A DNA stretch of 64,000 nt, taken from positions 7,610,501 to 7,674,500 of the forward strand of contig CM036633.1 in assembly GCA_020746105.1 (NCBI GenBank). The letters run 5' to 3'. Below, piece after piece: positions 1 through 15,000 of this stretch. The notes under the pieces were generated by a model. It did not search any database. It was not told the DNA's origin and was given only the letters and a program-made list of their open reading frames with translations. The DNA comes from Trogon surrucura. Its lineage: Eukaryota; Chordata; Aves; Trogoniformes; Trogonidae. The position numbers were made by a program, and so were the translations under genes. The number at the start of each line of letters is the position of its first letter. Position 1 is the stretch's first letter.

Positions 1-1884
1 TTCCTGTTATCATAGCCTCCACTAATTTGAACTGAATTGTCCCTGACAAAAAGGCCCTTTCTCATCAAGATGAAAAGCAGAATACTTCAAGTAATTTAGA
101 ATAAAAATGTGCAATGAAATATCAGCCTGGGTGATGTTATGAGAAGGAAGAGTGTACAGTATGCTTTATGTGCTTTTAGCTGTTCTACCCTACACTGCAA
201 CATGTGCACCCACTCTTATAACCTTTACTGCTGTGCAAAGATGATCTGTCATTTCTACAAAAAAATATATATATATATATATATTTATACTGAGGTAGCT
301 TTGAATCCTTACTGCCCTCTAGAGAAATTCTGCTAGAAAAGCTTAAACCGTCAGAGTCAGCAAAAAATAATTGCAGTCCTAATCTTAACTACACCAGCTG
401 CACGCAGTGTCGGTGACAAGATCTGTAGAAACAGAAATGCACTTAAAGGACCCTTTTTCTCAAGCCTCTCACTATCACTGGGAGTTGCGGCCAGACTCAA
501 ACACACAAATTCACTGCAAAAGAAAGCTCAGCAAAACCTGAGTTGCCATTATCCACAGGTTTAAGCAAAAGAGAAACTAAAAAAAAAATAGTGAAGAAAT
601 TGCAAACGCAAAAGCTGCCTTATATTCACATCACCAGCATGTGATACTTAAATTATTTAAACTACACATTGTAACTATACACTTTGACTTTGTGATTCTC
701 ACACTTCCATCTCCTATTAAACACGAAAGCCTGATGATGGTGGGTGCAACGAGCTGTGACTGAGCACAAGGGCCTGGACTTGAGCTGCAAGGCTGGGCAG
801 GACTCGAGCTGGTCCTCTGGGTCAGGCTGAACCCCTGCGTGTGCAAGTAAACTTTCAGAGCTCTACCTGGCCACTTGCACGCTTAATTGCTGCAACTCCA
901 AAAGCAGTTTTTGACAAGATATGTTTGTATGATTCTCTAAAATCAATGTATCAGAAGATACGGAAAAATTTATGTGTTTTACAATGCCACAGGAGTATTA
1001 TTTCATGTGGTTGGGCCAACACAGAGAAAATAGCAATTGTAATGTTAGCAATGAATGATAGCACAGTGCAGCTAAGAATACACTCAGCAAACTGAGATCC
1101 TATTTTTATACTGACAAAAAAGAGAAAAAAATGTAAAACGGGTGTCTCTGTGTGTATTTTTTTTTTTCAAAACAGCTGAATTCCGCTACCCTGCAGAATC
1201 TTATTCATTTAACAGGCTGTCAGTGCAAGTTCCTTTACATAGCTCTGCCTTTCATGCCTAATGGGGTTTGCCCTGAACCAGACAAAGCCTATTAAACATG
1301 GCAGAGAAGCAGATGATGGGAGAGGCTGCGGGAAGCAGCGCTGGCTGCCCTCTAACGGCACACGTGCCGTGAGCGCACGCCTCGGCTCCCCGGGGATCCC
1401 GCCAAGGGTGCCAGCGATGCCTTGGCCCAGAGCGCCTTGTACTCCCTGCACGAGAAATGCTCATGCCCTGAACAAAAATGAAAATGTGGTGTCTTGTATA
1501 TTCAGTTTTTCAGACCGTGACGGCAGGACAGAGGTAGCAAGCACAGTCCAAAAGCAAGAGGGGAAGGTGTACGGTCGATGAAGGCGCTGAATTGCAGGGC
1601 TGGCTTCCCTGGGAACAAAAACATGTTCAGAGTGGGTACCGAGCACTGTGCCTTGCAGCTGTCTGTCAGCTGAAAACTGTAAATACTGAGTAGCGTCAGC
1701 ATTTCATTTTCTTTGATTCTAGGGGGGGAATTCAAAAGGTTTAACTCAGATTGAGTTGAAACTCCTGACTCTGTATGTATGCTGAGTCAGAATTTTGTGT
1801 TTATCTGATTCGAGTGTGTGCAAATATCAGAGCATGTAGGAATGAGCTGGGCACTTAATCTGCAAGTCCACTGAATAATTATAA
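1..1884. other. Non-coding DNA left of the CR1
   Basis: No gene recognised. Short ORFs on both strands lack any family features and overlap one another. A local GC- and CpG-richer patch lies at about 1,330-1,445. Confidence 0.7.
265..284. repeat. (AT)n microsatellite
   Basis: About ten AT units following a short A run. Confidence 0.95.
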
Positions 1885-2952
1885 AACCTGGACATCAGCA
1901 AGGCCTTTGACACCGTCTCCCACAGCATCCTCATAGGTAAACTGAGGAAGTGTGGTCTGGATGACCAAGTAGTGAGGTGGGTCGAGAACTGGTTGAAGGG
2001 AAGAAGCCAGAGGGTTGTGGTCAATGGGGCCGAGTCTGGCTGGATGCCTGTGTCTAGTGGGGTCCCTCAGGGGTCAGTGCTTGGGCCGGTGCTGTTTAAT
2101 ATATTCATCAATGATCTGGATGAGGGATTAGAGAATGTTGTCAGCAAGTTTGCTGATGATACGAAGTTGGGGGGAGTGGTTGACACACCAGAAGGCTGTG
2201 CAGCCATTCAGAGAGACCTGGACAGGCTGGAGGGCTGGGCGGGGAGAAATCTTATGAAGTTTAATAAGGGCAAGTGTAGAGTTTTGCACTTGGGAAAAAA
2301 TAACCCCATGTGCCAATATAGGTTGGGGACTGCCCTGCTGGAGAGCAGTGCAGGGGAAAGGGACCTGGGGGTTCTAGTGGACAGCAGGATGACCATGAGC
2401 CAGCAGTGTGCCCTCGTGGCCAAGAAGGCCAATGGCATCCTGGGGTGTATTAGAAGGGGAGTAGCAAGTAGGTCAAGAGAGGTCCTCCTGCCCCTCTACT
2501 CTGCCCTGGTGAGGCCGCATCTGGAATATTGTGTCCAGTTCTGGGCCCCTCAGTTCAAGAAGGACAGGGAGCTGCTTGAGAGAGTCCAGCGTAGAGCCAC
2601 AAAGATGGTGAAGGGAGTGGAGCATCTCCCTTATGAGGAAAGGCTGAAGGAGCTGGATCTCTTTAGCTTGGAGAAGAGGAGGCTGAGGGGTGACCTCATC
2701 AATGTTTATAAATATGTCAAGGGGGAATGTCAGGAGGATGGAGCCAGGCTCTTTTCAGCGGCGTCCACTGACAGGACAAGGGGCAATGGGTGGAAGCTGG
2801 AACACAGGAGGTTCCAGAAAAATATGAGGAAAAACTTTTTCACTGTGAGGGTGACTGAGCACTGGAACAGGCTGCCTAGGGAGGTTGTGGAATCTCCATC
2901 TCTTGAGACATTCAAAACCCGCCTGGACGCGTTCCTGTGCGCTCTAGTGTAG
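1885..2952 (+). pseudogene. CR1 ORF2 C-terminal part (reverse transcriptase, 5'-truncated)
   Basis: The frame is open for 355 codons from the truncation point to TAG at 2950-2952. It holds RT catalytic motif A (DISKAFD), motif B ([10 protein letters not shown]) and motif C (FADD), then the conserved CR1 C-terminal region ([39 protein letters not shown]). The endonuclease domain and the N-terminal RT fingers are missing, so it cannot be an active element. Absence of any stop or frameshift in the remaining part suggests a fairly recent insertion. Confidence 0.93.
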
Positions 2953-3040
2953 GTGATCCTGCTCTGGCAGGGGGGTTGGACTAGATGATCTTTGAGGTCC
3001 CTTCCAACCTTTAACATTCTGTGATTCTGTGATTCTGTGA
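1885..3040 (+). mobile_element. CR1 LINE, 5'-truncated copy
   Basis: The copy starts inside the reverse-transcriptase domain at the [11 protein letters not shown] motif and runs through [20 protein letters not shown] and FADDTKLGG to a stop. An about 88-nt 3' UTR follows (GGTTGGACTAGATGATC then CCTTCCAACC). It ends in three ATTCTGTG units at about 3,016-3,040. This 3' end is diagnostic for avian/reptilian CR1. CR1 normally truncates at the 5' end and makes no clear target duplication; I see none. Confidence 0.97.
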
Positions 3041-6000
3041 AAACTGTATATTTCGAAGAAAATAATCCTCTAAGCCTGAGAGTGCAAACTTAGAATTGTC
3101 ACACAGAGATAAAGAATTATTATTATTGTTGAGTTTCTGTTACAATAGTACTAAGTGATTCAGTGCACCTCTCTCTATAGCCAGACTCTCTTATATTCTA
3201 AACAAATAAGGGCTGAAAACAAAATTAAGATTTCTGTAATGAATTATTCTGCCCAGTCTCTAAGCAGCTCAGGAATGGTGCTTCAGACTGAACCCAGGTC
3301 TTTTGAATCTCAGACTCTTCCCTCATTCCCTGAACCTTTGAAGTCCTTTCATGTTCTCTGTTACTTATAACATTTTGCTCACCATATTGTTTTAAATCTC
3401 CACTTGAATCAGGGAGTAAAGAAAGAGCAGAAATTTTATTCACGCCTGGAAAAAAATATTCAAACTTTTCTGAAACTTGAAAAAGAGTCTGGTAAGTTGC
3501 AGGCTGAGTTTTACTTTAGCTGAACCATATCTTATTCCACAAACTTATCTACTGTCATTTCTATTGATTCTTTCTCCTCTTCTTCATTAAGGAGGTCTGC
3601 AAAGGATAAGTTGAGGCTTTGAGCTAACTGACAATTTTATTTTTTTAGACATTTTAATGTTATTTTTCCGGTATGTGTACTCTAAACTGAAGGTTTGTTT
3701 GTTCCCTGTATAGCAACCATCATTCTGATTTTGGTATCACTGCTTAAAAATGGTTTCTGAAGATCCCACATATGTTTTCCCCAGTGCATTGACGATCTGT
3801 GGGTAAGTATTGATACAGAGATCAAATAAATGCTAGTTCAGAAAGCAAAATTACCATTCCAAAAGAGTGTCCTGCTTATATCAATTTAGTACACTTATAT
3901 TCCAGAAGATATTCTCCAGGGCAACACTCACCTGCACATGTATGAGTTTTTGTGGTGCCCACGGGAATGGACCAGCACTGTCTGGTCTGGTTCCACCTAC
4001 AAAGCAAGTCCGCATCTGGGGGAGGAGAAAGACACAGCACTTCTGTGTCTTCATCACTGGAAATGGCAGAAACGCATTCCCAAACAGATTTTCTCTTCAA
4101 ATTATTCACCTGTGTGTTGGCCAGTACAAGGATGGAAAAGGGGATTGTATCAGTTTTTGTTGAAATAACTGTGATGAGGGAGAGTTGCCACCCATCTGAG
4201 CGGCTCTGGGACAGTGTTAACTGCGAGTACCTTAGCACAGTGCTCTCCTGAATCCATTAGCACACCTCTTAGCCTGCCAAGAGGGAGTAACAGCACCAGA
4301 TTTCAGCTTGACCTGGCAACAAAATACAGAAAAAAATCTTTTTGGTTTCTAAACCTGAGAAAGTGTCTCCTTTCTTCTCACGAAGTCCAGCAAGAGCAGG
4401 CAGCTCTGTGAAGTGAAGTGGTTGCCTCTTACCTCAATGTAACTGGAACAGGTACAGGGGATGCAAATGTCTGATACTTTCTGTACTCGAAGAAATACCT
4501 CAAATATTCTGATTTCTAGTTGTTTTCTCTCTATATATATTTGTTCTGTGGAAGGAGAACCTGCAATGGATAAACTTCACCCATTAACCAACATCATGGA
4601 GGCACTTGAGCTCACATCTCCATTGCTGGTGAGTGTCCTACCTACCATTGGTCCTAAGGTTAATTTTGCTTTTGAGTAGAAAATCTCCTTGAAATTCAAG
4701 AAATCCCCCTGACAAAGAGTTACTCACAACTGGCACATTTCCACACAGTAAATTGGTTTAAATAATCAGCAGTTTCCAGTGAAAACCTGTTCAGACAAAA
4801 AAAAATACCTAGATAGCTCTATTAATTGACCTAATCCTGCACTGCTAGTGGTAATTAAGAACACATTAGATAGGGCCTGCTAAGCTCATTAAGAGGACAA
4901 ACTATCCACAGAGGAGCCTTGGTTTGTGACCACTACCTGTGTGAGAGATCCATCCTCCACTACACCATCCCGTCAGCAATCAGCTCTTTGCCTTGTATGT
5001 TTATTTCTAAATACTTCCTCATCTTTACATTAGTCAATTTTCATCTTCTCTTAAATCTTTCTAACCCAGTTAATAGGGGAGCCAGCAACCTGGTAACCTG
5101 TTGGCAAACCAGCTAACTTTTCTGTGGCAGTTACCACTGATCTGCAAACAGCAGGGTACTCTACCATTGGTTTCCCAGCATAATTGAATCTCTGATGAAT
5201 CTCATCCCTGGCGCATTTCAAACCAGTGTTTGCATTTATGTCAGATACAAACTAAATTGGATACTTTGGGGTAGAGTCCAACGCTGGCAAATTTTCTTCA
5301 TGACAGTTGTCAGTTGCATTATTCAAAACAGCTTAATACTGTGTGACTTCTTGCACAAAAATGTAACATGCTGATAATATCAATTCTCTTTTTTCTATAT
5401 CTTTGTCTTTCTCCGTTATTATAATTCTGTTCTCTACCTTTTCCCTCAGCTGAGCTTTCAGAGACCTTCCTAATCAACATTAGACACAGCAGGACAGTGG
5501 GTGGCTCCGGCGTGGGTAAAAGGCTGTTCTGTAATTTCAGGGGCTCGACAATCATCTTCATGAGTGACGGCACAACCCAAGCAGCAAACACAGCTCACTC
5601 ACTCCAGGGGAAAAACTATTTGATTTTAGATATAAATGTATTTATATTTATGTGCATAAGCTTGTACATGTCAAATACTAATTTCTTTTATTCTAATTTT
5701 CTCTCATTTGCATCTGTCCCTGTGCCCCGTGGTTCTGGGGCTCAGGCGGCTTTGCACAAGAGGTGGCACAGAGGAACATCATCCCAGGGACAAACCTGCC
5801 TCTCCAAAAGGCCCAGTTCTCACTCTGTTCCACCCTGTCACGGGACAGCTGGACTGGGCTGGGGTGACCCTGTCACCCTCCATGCCAGCCAGTCAGAGCT
5901 GTAAAGTGCTGGAACAGACGATTCTGGGTGCAGAGCAGCCAGGCTCCCATGCGAGGGGCTGGCCCGTCATGCCGAGGGCTGGGAACACCCGCGCAGGCAG

Positions 6001-9000
6001 GCACAGGGAGATGTCCTGCAAGAATCTCACACGGATGAGAGCAAACCTGAGAGCACGCCCTGATCCAGGCAAGGATCCAAGACCACGACCCCACAGAGGT
6101 GCTGTCCAAGCCCGTACACTGGGTGTGACACAAACCGCCTCAGATTACTAGCCCCTGTAATTTGTCACTCCTAACAACGAATCGTCTTATTTCTTCTGAT
6201 TTTCATATGAGATCCTTTACATCCTTAATAGAGGGAAAAAAAATCACCTTGCATCCCTCAATGGATGCCACCAGGTTAATTCCATGCTATATGCATGGAT
6301 AAAAAGGAGGATAAGAAGAAAGAGTAGGTCATGCCATGGCAAAGGTTGAGAAGCTCTGCTTTAAACACTTTATGGGAAATTGTAAAACTTCTAAACAATT
6401 TAATAGATTAACTTCCTCTTTCAGTGGCATCAGTAAAACTGAATTATCATCCTCACATTTAACTGATGCCTAGACCCAATACTCATCCATCAGGGATCAT
6501 TTAGTGATAAAGCAATCAATCCTGCCACAGTGTAGAGGGGACAAACTATGTGAGATACCATCACCAAATATCCTTTCCACCCCAAAGCATTCTCTTGAGT
6601 CTTTGTCAATGAAAGTGCATTTGTCTAGTCTTATCGGCTGCAGTAGATGTGGAATACAAAAGAAGAAAGTAAAATATGCATTTGATGTACATGTGCAGAT
6701 GCCAGACATATTATCAACCCAAGGAGGACTGCCTTTATTCCAGGAGCTGAGCACGGCACCTGATAACCAACCGCTGCCCCACCACCTCAGGTACCAAATC
6801 AATAGAAATGAAAGCAGACATGAAGCTGTCTTAAAATAATGCTGTGACACGTGAAGGATTTGAGAGAACAGTGAGAGGCAGCGTTGAAAAAATTTGTTTC
6901 TGTCTTATCCTTGTTTTAGGAAATCTTCCGTGACTTAAGCCAGAGTATCTAAATTAGTGGTCATCATTTCACCATTAGAGCATGCGAAATATACTTCCCC
7001 TTTTTCACTCCTCACCAGTAACAGTTTTGGATTTGATGTTTGCCTTTTTAATATATTAAAGATTTATATACATGTGTATTGAAAAGACTACAGATCAAAA
7101 AGAACTGAAAAAAGTTACAAAACTTTGTGTAATTATTTTAATCAGGAACTGAACTTTATTAAGCTATGTATAATGTGTATAACTATCATTTGAAGAAATA
7201 GCTTTAAAATCATTTTTTTACTGAAAATATTCTCACTTTAGGTAAGAAACTGTCTATTTCCTCTACAAAACAGGTAGATTTTACTAACAGGAAATCATGT
7301 TTGAATGAAACATATAATAACTTTTTTGCTAAAACAGAAAGAAATGCTTGATTTTCCTGGCAACTGTAATAACATTTCTGTATTATTTGACCATAAGCTA
7401 AAAAACTTAGAAGTTTATTTCTCAGCCAGACATGAACTTTGCTAAGACCAAACTCCTTGGATATTTTGTGAATGATAATGTGACTAATGGAGCAAAAGGA
7501 AACATTTCCCTACTGCTGCCTAGGAGTTGGGATTTTCATCAACAAACAGGTTCAGGCTAAATTAAGAGGTTCAGTGCAGCAGAGTTCTGCAGAGGCTCTG
7601 TAGGTGTTCAACTCCAATTAAAAGTCAATGGAATTTGACACAATTCCCATTTGTGTCTATGAAAATCTCTCTTCTTTAATGTACAATGTTAAAATTCAGG
7701 GCTGAAAAAGCAGGTGCACAGAAATGTGTAAAGAATATACTTATTTTGAGGAGTAAGTGGCTATTCTATCAAATGCTTAAATATTTGCAATATTTAACAG
7801 ATATTTTACTTTTACTCCACAGAAGTAAACAAATAACGAGATAATAACAAATTAAGATTTTAATATCTGTATTTATGTACGTGATCTATCACGCAAGAGT
7901 TCATACGATTTTTATGTTTAGAAAATGTGTTTTAGATTGTGTGCTATTGGCAGAACACAGAGGACAGCCAGTGCACTACAGACCTGCTGGTGACACATAA
8001 CTGAATATCTTTTTAAGGGAATTAACAGGGGCAGCAACTGTAGTGGGGCTCAGAAGTGATGACAATAGAAAATTCTTCAGGGAAGATAGTCTGACTCTGC
8101 AAAAAGTTACTGACATATGTAGGACAGCAGAAACAGCCCAAGAGCAAATACAAATCCTATCTGAAGATCATGTGGTGAAATATATCAGAAGGAATTACAG
8201 GAGATGAAAATGCAAAGGTAAAATGTAAGGCAGAATTGTATGCTGCAGAGAAAACCAACATTTCACAAAAATCTGGTCTGGAAGAAGCCAACAGTATCAG
8301 AATTACAGGAGAGGGTCAAAACTTGGTGTTCAGTCTCAAATACTTTGTGAATTTATTTGTGATTCAGGTTCAAGTGACCAGACCAAAACCTACCCTGGAG
8401 GATTTTGATTCTGAGAGATCCACAAGTGGAAGGACTTTATTTCTTGCTTCTAATTTGTAGCAGCAGCCTGTCCCTGCAAGCTTCTGTCATTTGGGGCTGA
8501 AATACTGTCAGAAATGTTTCCCGAACTTCCCTGACTGACTAGCGCTGAGCAGACCGTGCTGCCCCTTTGTGCACCTAAGGCAGATTACAGCAATACTAAT
8601 ACCGCCTTCAGGCCCGTAAATCAGTTTCAGTACCTGCTGAACACTTTACTTCCACCATCCTTCTCTGCCAGGTACACTCGGTGTTAAATACCGCGTCCAC
8701 CAAAGAGCTGCTAATAGGAGAGCTGTAGTTCCCCCCATCCTGCCTGTGGTCGTGCAAAGTTTCTGAAGGTTACTTCTTCAGTGGTTTTGAGTCGGTTTAT
8801 TGAACCTGTGGACAAACTGCCTCTAAAGAGACTGTCCAGGCTCTGAGAGCAGAACAGTAATTATAAGGAAAACGAATTGCATCCTTGAGGTGTGACCCTG
8901 TTGAGCACCATTTGGTCAGCAGCAGTTTCAGATGCTAACAGCGTGAGCAAGACATCAGACCCACTGGCTGAAGAATTATTCCTGCAAGCTTGAAGTCTAG

Positions 9001-12000
9001 TTTTACCCAGGCAGTGTCAAGCAATAAAAAGCTGCTGTTATCATTATGCTGATCACTCTCTTTATAGAGGACACTAACCAACACTTCTCTGTAGAGCAAA
9101 TACAGGAAGCATTTCTGAAGTCTGCTAACCAGTCGCTGGCCAATACAGATTTCTGCCAAGAATTTGTAAATGATGTAAAGCAAGCTGAAGAAACAGAAAC
9201 ATGCTCAGTAACATAAAATATGGCATAATATGCGCACATTCTCTGCATGGACAAACAGGAAGGGACAGAACTATAAGCAAATAAATGAAAACCTCACAGT
9301 TACCACAAACACAGCAAAGAGAACCATGCTGAGACAAGGAAAATTATTTCTCCAGAAAAGCAGGCAGGAACTGAAAGGTTCACCATTTTCCTCAGTTGTG
9401 GGCATTTGTTACCTGGGTGCAGCCTGGGTGCTCACCCAAGGCGAAGCAAACATGGTTTTGAAGCCCGTGGAGCTCAGCGCCTATCCCCACTGCGCAGGGG
9501 ATTGCTCTTTGCCCAAAAAGAACAAGGCAGGAGGAGCATGAGGAGAAGACACAGAGCTCACAGGGAACCTGCAGGAATCTCCCACAGGTCCAGCTCTGTG
9601 CTGCCAAAGGCAGACCTGTGTGCCAGACACCCAGTTCACACCCAGTTCTAATGGCTGCAATCACCCAAGTGTGAGCGGTATCTATACAGGCTGTCAGAAA
9701 ATTTATTCCAATGCATCTTTCTCCAGGCATCTTCTTTCTTAAATGTCCCCCTGGCCATCATGGAAAACTTCCTGAGATCAACTTTTCAAATTTTTTTAAC
9801 AGTATGAGAAGTGACTTCTTGCCTCTGTGCATACAAATGATCGTAACTATCCCTGTTTCTCACTGTGACAGATACGGGCGCTAATTAGATATTCTTTTAT
9901 ACACTAAATCGAATCCCAACTCTTGAAAACCAGAGCTCAGCCAAGCTCCTCAGAATGGCTTCTTCCTCTCAGAGAACACTTTCAGATCATGCTGTACCCT
10001 CACACGAGAAAATGGTGATGCTGGGGATGCAAACAAATGAAAGTTGATCAAGAAAGCCATAATAAACCAAGCTTTTGAAGCATAATGATTTCTAAACATA
10101 AAGTGAGACTGCGGCTTATGTAAATGAAGTAAAGTAAAACTAAGTAAATGAAACAGTGGTCAGAAGACAGCGTGTTGGTCTTCCACACTAACAACTTTTG
10201 TGCTGTGTTATGCACAATCAAGGGAGTTAAAAAGGCAGTGGGTGCTTGTGCTGCTCAGTGCCCAGGACCTTGGCTCCTCAGGATCAGGCACAAGACCTCA
10301 AGGATAAAACTGGGAGCAGCTACGGCATCGCTGGCAAGGAGCATGTCCCTGCTCACCTGCGCTTGGGAGGAAGCTGCAGCCAGGATTCCCTCCACACGCT
10401 CCGGCAGCAGAAGCCAAGAAGGATGAGAATGGTTAAAGGCCTTCCAGGACAAGTACTAGGCTGGTGTTTTTCTGCAAGTCCGTGCTCTTGGGACTTGATG
10501 CGCTTCACAAGAAAGCAATGAAGTGATCCTCGCCGGGTGCTCCAGACCCTCAAAGGGCTCCAGGTCCCACCACAAAAATCTGCAAGGCACTCTCATTCCT
10601 CAGGAAGGCCTGGGAACGGATTGAGATCGGCAAATATTAACAGAGGTAAGGCTTACGTGCAAATTTTCAGAACACCTTGGGGCCAGTTTCTATATGTTTA
10701 TTACAACCAACTCGAGATTTCCATAAGCACTTCGTTTCTGTTTAATTAAATAAGAGCCAGCATTTTCAAAGTGCTTTATAGATCCCACCTCACCATGATA
10801 CCACTGCTGAGCTCTTCTGGGAATCTGGCTGCAAGGGCATGTGTTCTTGGAAAAATCTAGCTCATTCAGATCTGGCAGGCTGATTTGCAAATAATATCTG
10901 GAAACCCACTTGCAGCATTTGTAATAACTATCCATTTGCATATACAAAAGCTGACTTTTGGCATGAATATAGTTTTCTTATACCTTTCCTTTGAAAATCT
11001 GATCCAGACTGTCTAGACAAGTCAAAAGTCTCATTTGTGCTTGATATTTTATAATTTATTATTTTGCTTACTTTCTGATTAATTTGGAAACGTCCCTTAG
11101 CAAAGATGTAGTGATAGGAAGATATAGTTTTGTCGGCTGCTCATAGAATCCCACTGCTCTGGTCACACATACCCTTGAAGTTTGCTCTAAAGCTTACACA
11201 CGTAAACCCAGCCTCATAAATCTAATTCTACCTACTGGCATGTACTTTCAGACATCCACAGTTCATCCAAACACTTAAGCATTTGGTTTATACTTCTTCC
11301 TATACTTTTTTTTTAATAGTAGCATTGTAAATGTTTAAGCAGGTGAACATTGTAGAGCTAAAAGAAATTTAAACATGCCACATATTTGCTAAGCAAAGAT
11401 ACCACGGCAAGACACTGAGATACCTTTTTAAAAAGGTCTGCCTCTCTCTTTCTCTTTCTTACTCAAAATACAGCTCTTACAAATATGACATCTTAAAATT
11501 AAAATGTTTGTTCTGAAAGTAATAGCCAAGGTCATAGAATATTTATGTGATCATTAATATTTGAATTTTGAATAATGCATACTTACATATTTCCACAAAA
11601 GAATGCAATGCGTGTTTTATTCCAAAGTCATATTATTTTCCCTGTAACAAGTACAGAAGCAGCTTTATTTGCATTACTCACTTGCAGGTATGTAGTATCA
11701 GATTACACCGTTAATTCTCTTTGTTTCCTGGAAATATCTATGTCAGGCTTTTTTACTTTGCATACACAGGAGGTCCATATTCATAATAGTCTCTTTTAAA
11801 TGCAGCAAAGTTCTGCGCGCTTAGCCCTTCATTTCGAAACAGCTTCTCTTTTAATTCACTGCGTTTCATTTGTTACTAATGGCATCTGCTTCTTACCAAA
11901 AGTTTTGTCTCCAGGAAATCTAAGCCACATCCTACCAGCTCAGCAGTGACGGTGGGTCTGTGGGCAAGGACACGCGGCTGCATCGCGCCCCGCGCTCCCG

Positions 12001-15000
12001 TGCTCTGCCAGTTGCCATCGCTCCTCAGGCTGCTGATGAATGTGCTGACAGACCAAGGCTAATTGGCAGACTGTGTGGAGTCAGGTTTTGATGACACAGG
12101 AGAAATCATAGGAGATGGAGCAGGTAACAGAGAAAGTTTAGAGGGAATAATAACGGGGGTACAGACAGAGAGGATTTCACGCGAGGGGAGCGCACAGCCT
12201 GAAACTTGGGCAGGAGGGAACTGAAGATCCCAAGAAATGCACAAAAGCATGAAAGAGGGAAAAGAGAAAATGGGAGCTACCCCTGTACTTGCTGTTCTTG
12301 CAACATAGAAAACACCTCTGAGAGGAAACCAGGTTTGGGATTGCACTTTCAAAACGGTGATCAGCTTCACCAAAATGTTTGCTTTGGGTTCATGAACCAA
12401 CTAAGCAAACACGACCCCGGACTTGATACATATTTTGTATTTCAAATTGTGGGCTCGGCATGCAGCAATTCCCCCTGATTTTCACCTTGAGATTTAGGTG
12501 GAGACACCGTCATTATGAATGCAAACATTCATTAAAATATTCTGCTGGACATTCAGCAGCGAATATAATTACAGTACAAGATTCATGATCACCAACATGT
12601 TCATGTTTTCTTTGTGAGGCTACTTCTAAATGGTCAATTCTGAGCATACATACACAGAGTTAATTTGAACACAGCCCAGATTTTACACTCATTCATACTG
12701 TCTCTTACTACGGATTTCTGTAGCACCCAGTTGCAGGAGAGCTGATGGGGTCTTTGAGCAAAACTGTGAAACTTAAAACCTGAAGAAGGGATTTTATGTG
12801 AAAACCACCTGAGAAAGATGATGCAAAGTAAAACAAATCCACTAAATTGTCCACAGACAGTTCTTCTTTAATTGCAACTGATTAGTAAAGGATTTCCTAT
12901 ACTTAACTCCTTAATTAAAAAAAGATTGACAACCTCTAGTGCATTCTTCCATTAGAAATCTTGCATGTATTTCCAAAGCTGAATTTTGAGCCTTAGAAAA
13001 TGCATTTGAAATATTGGCTAACATAAATTACCTTTTATCTGCTATTCTCAGTAAAACTGCACAAGTTGAGGATATGGACCCGTGTTGCTAAATTGCTTGT
13101 ATAAATGCTTATTAGCAGAAACGTGGGGAGGGTTTCCATGCTCGGCCAACTGATGGATGTAACTGCCTGAAGAAGAACATGTGCATTTAAATCAGTTGAG
13201 CCTGCAGCTGAAATCTATTGCTTCAGTTTTTAAAGGGAGCCAGAGTGTTTGGCATCTCTTTCCCTGGCTTAATCCCATTGAGCCAAACAGACTGTGGCCA
13301 GACAAAGTGTCTGCATCACTGACTGTGAGCTTCCGTCAAGGATTTAGACAACTCCCTGATCTAAACTCCAGTTGTAAATAACTGCAGGTGAAATATGCAC
13401 CCGTAATTATTATTTTCCTCACAAAAAAAAATGTTGGCATTTGATCCTTTCCTTTCTCTTGTTTTTATGATAAAGAGCAAACATGAAAAATATACCATCA
13501 CACTCTGCACTGTGCACAAAGACATTTTACCCTTTAAGCCTCCAAAGAAACATCAGGCCCAAGCAAATGACCTAATTACTGTGTCTCCACTGAGCATGTC
13601 CCAGGTCAGTGTGCAGATACATGCATAAAAGCAATAGCGGCTTTGGGAAATAAGCTTCTTGATTATAAATGAGCCATATACGTGTTCTCCTGTGTGTAAA
13701 TATGTGGCCACTCACCAAAATACAACCACCCGGTATTGCTGATTAGGTATCAAAATGGATAGGGGACATACGTACATTTAAGAGGGATTTTTAAAGCTAT
13801 TTCTCTCCTAAATCACACACATCATCAGTGGGAGTTTGCCTTTTAAAACCCAAACTTTGCATCACACATAATGTCTTCAAGTTGGATATTTTTCTCAGTA
13901 ACTTAGGCCAGAAGTAGCCAAGTAACACTGATAAACTGAACAAATATAATCCATGCATTTACTTTTATTTTTCCAGTGCCCATAATTTTGGGGGTTATTG
14001 TTCAAAAATGAGCATTTACTACTGCGCTGAGGTAATGAAGACGACGTTTCTTTTTCCTCTTCTCTTGGCATATGAAATGGATTTCTAAAAATTCACTGTA
14101 GTAATCACAAAACGCTGCTGCAAAGAATAACCTGATAAAACCTTTTGAGATTTCAGCCTAGCTAGTCCCTTTGTTTCATAACTAAGAGTATAATGAATGC
14201 AAAAACTCTGTGAATAGAGCTCAGCAGGGCCCACTTTTTTCTCATGACTCCTGTGATTATAATAATTTGATTTTATAGGTGTCTATCCTAAGACCCCAGC
14301 TAGGGAGCAATCTTTACTGAGTCATGAACTTTCACATCATTAAATCTCTCTACATTTATTTTAAACATATCAGAAGTGTCAAATAAGTTTAGATCTACTA
14401 AATTTTATTTGCATTGAGTAAAATGAAGTTTAGCCACGTGGGAAAAGAAATGAAATCGTTTCCTTAGCACTCAGGAAAGTGGTTGGGCTCTGGAGCCTGC
14501 AGGATTCCACCCGTGCGGCAGGACGGCGCGACTCCCGTACCAGCCAGGACACATGTTTACAAGGACAGGAATCTGAGTAATTTCCTCCCAGTCTGAAGAG
14601 AATATTAAACTCTTCTGTCAGTTGGATGTATATTATTTATTTTCCTTTTTTTATTGTTGTTGTTGTTGTTGACTTCAAAAAATATTTCTTTGTTGGTTCA
14701 ACGCTGACTCCCGATAGAAAGTGATGAAATGCCCAATATGTTAAAAAACCTTATCACTAAATCAGAAGCAGAACTATAAATTTTGGCTTTTGAAACTGAA
14801 CTGACTGTTGAGGATCATTTTGCTCCTGAAATATTACAGCAGTGATCAATTTGCTGTAAAATTAAGCAGTTTAGCTCTGCAATCTATAGATGGAAAACAT
14901 GTTGTTCTTGAGCAAAGTTTATGCCCTGCCCAAGGGATAAATTAAATTTTATGGGTAAGACATGCATTATTATACGCTTATCTGTTTAACATATCATTCT

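Noticed and set aside
1972-2952. Treating the CR1 reverse-transcriptase frame as a host gene
   Set aside because: Flanked by the CR1 3' UTR and ATTCTGTG tail, lacks the N-terminal domains and has no promoter; it is a LINE fragment.
5708-6151. 147-codon ORF in a GC-richer patch
   Set aside because: No domain, overlaps competing ORFs on both strands, and has no splice or promoter context; chance opening in GC-rich DNA.
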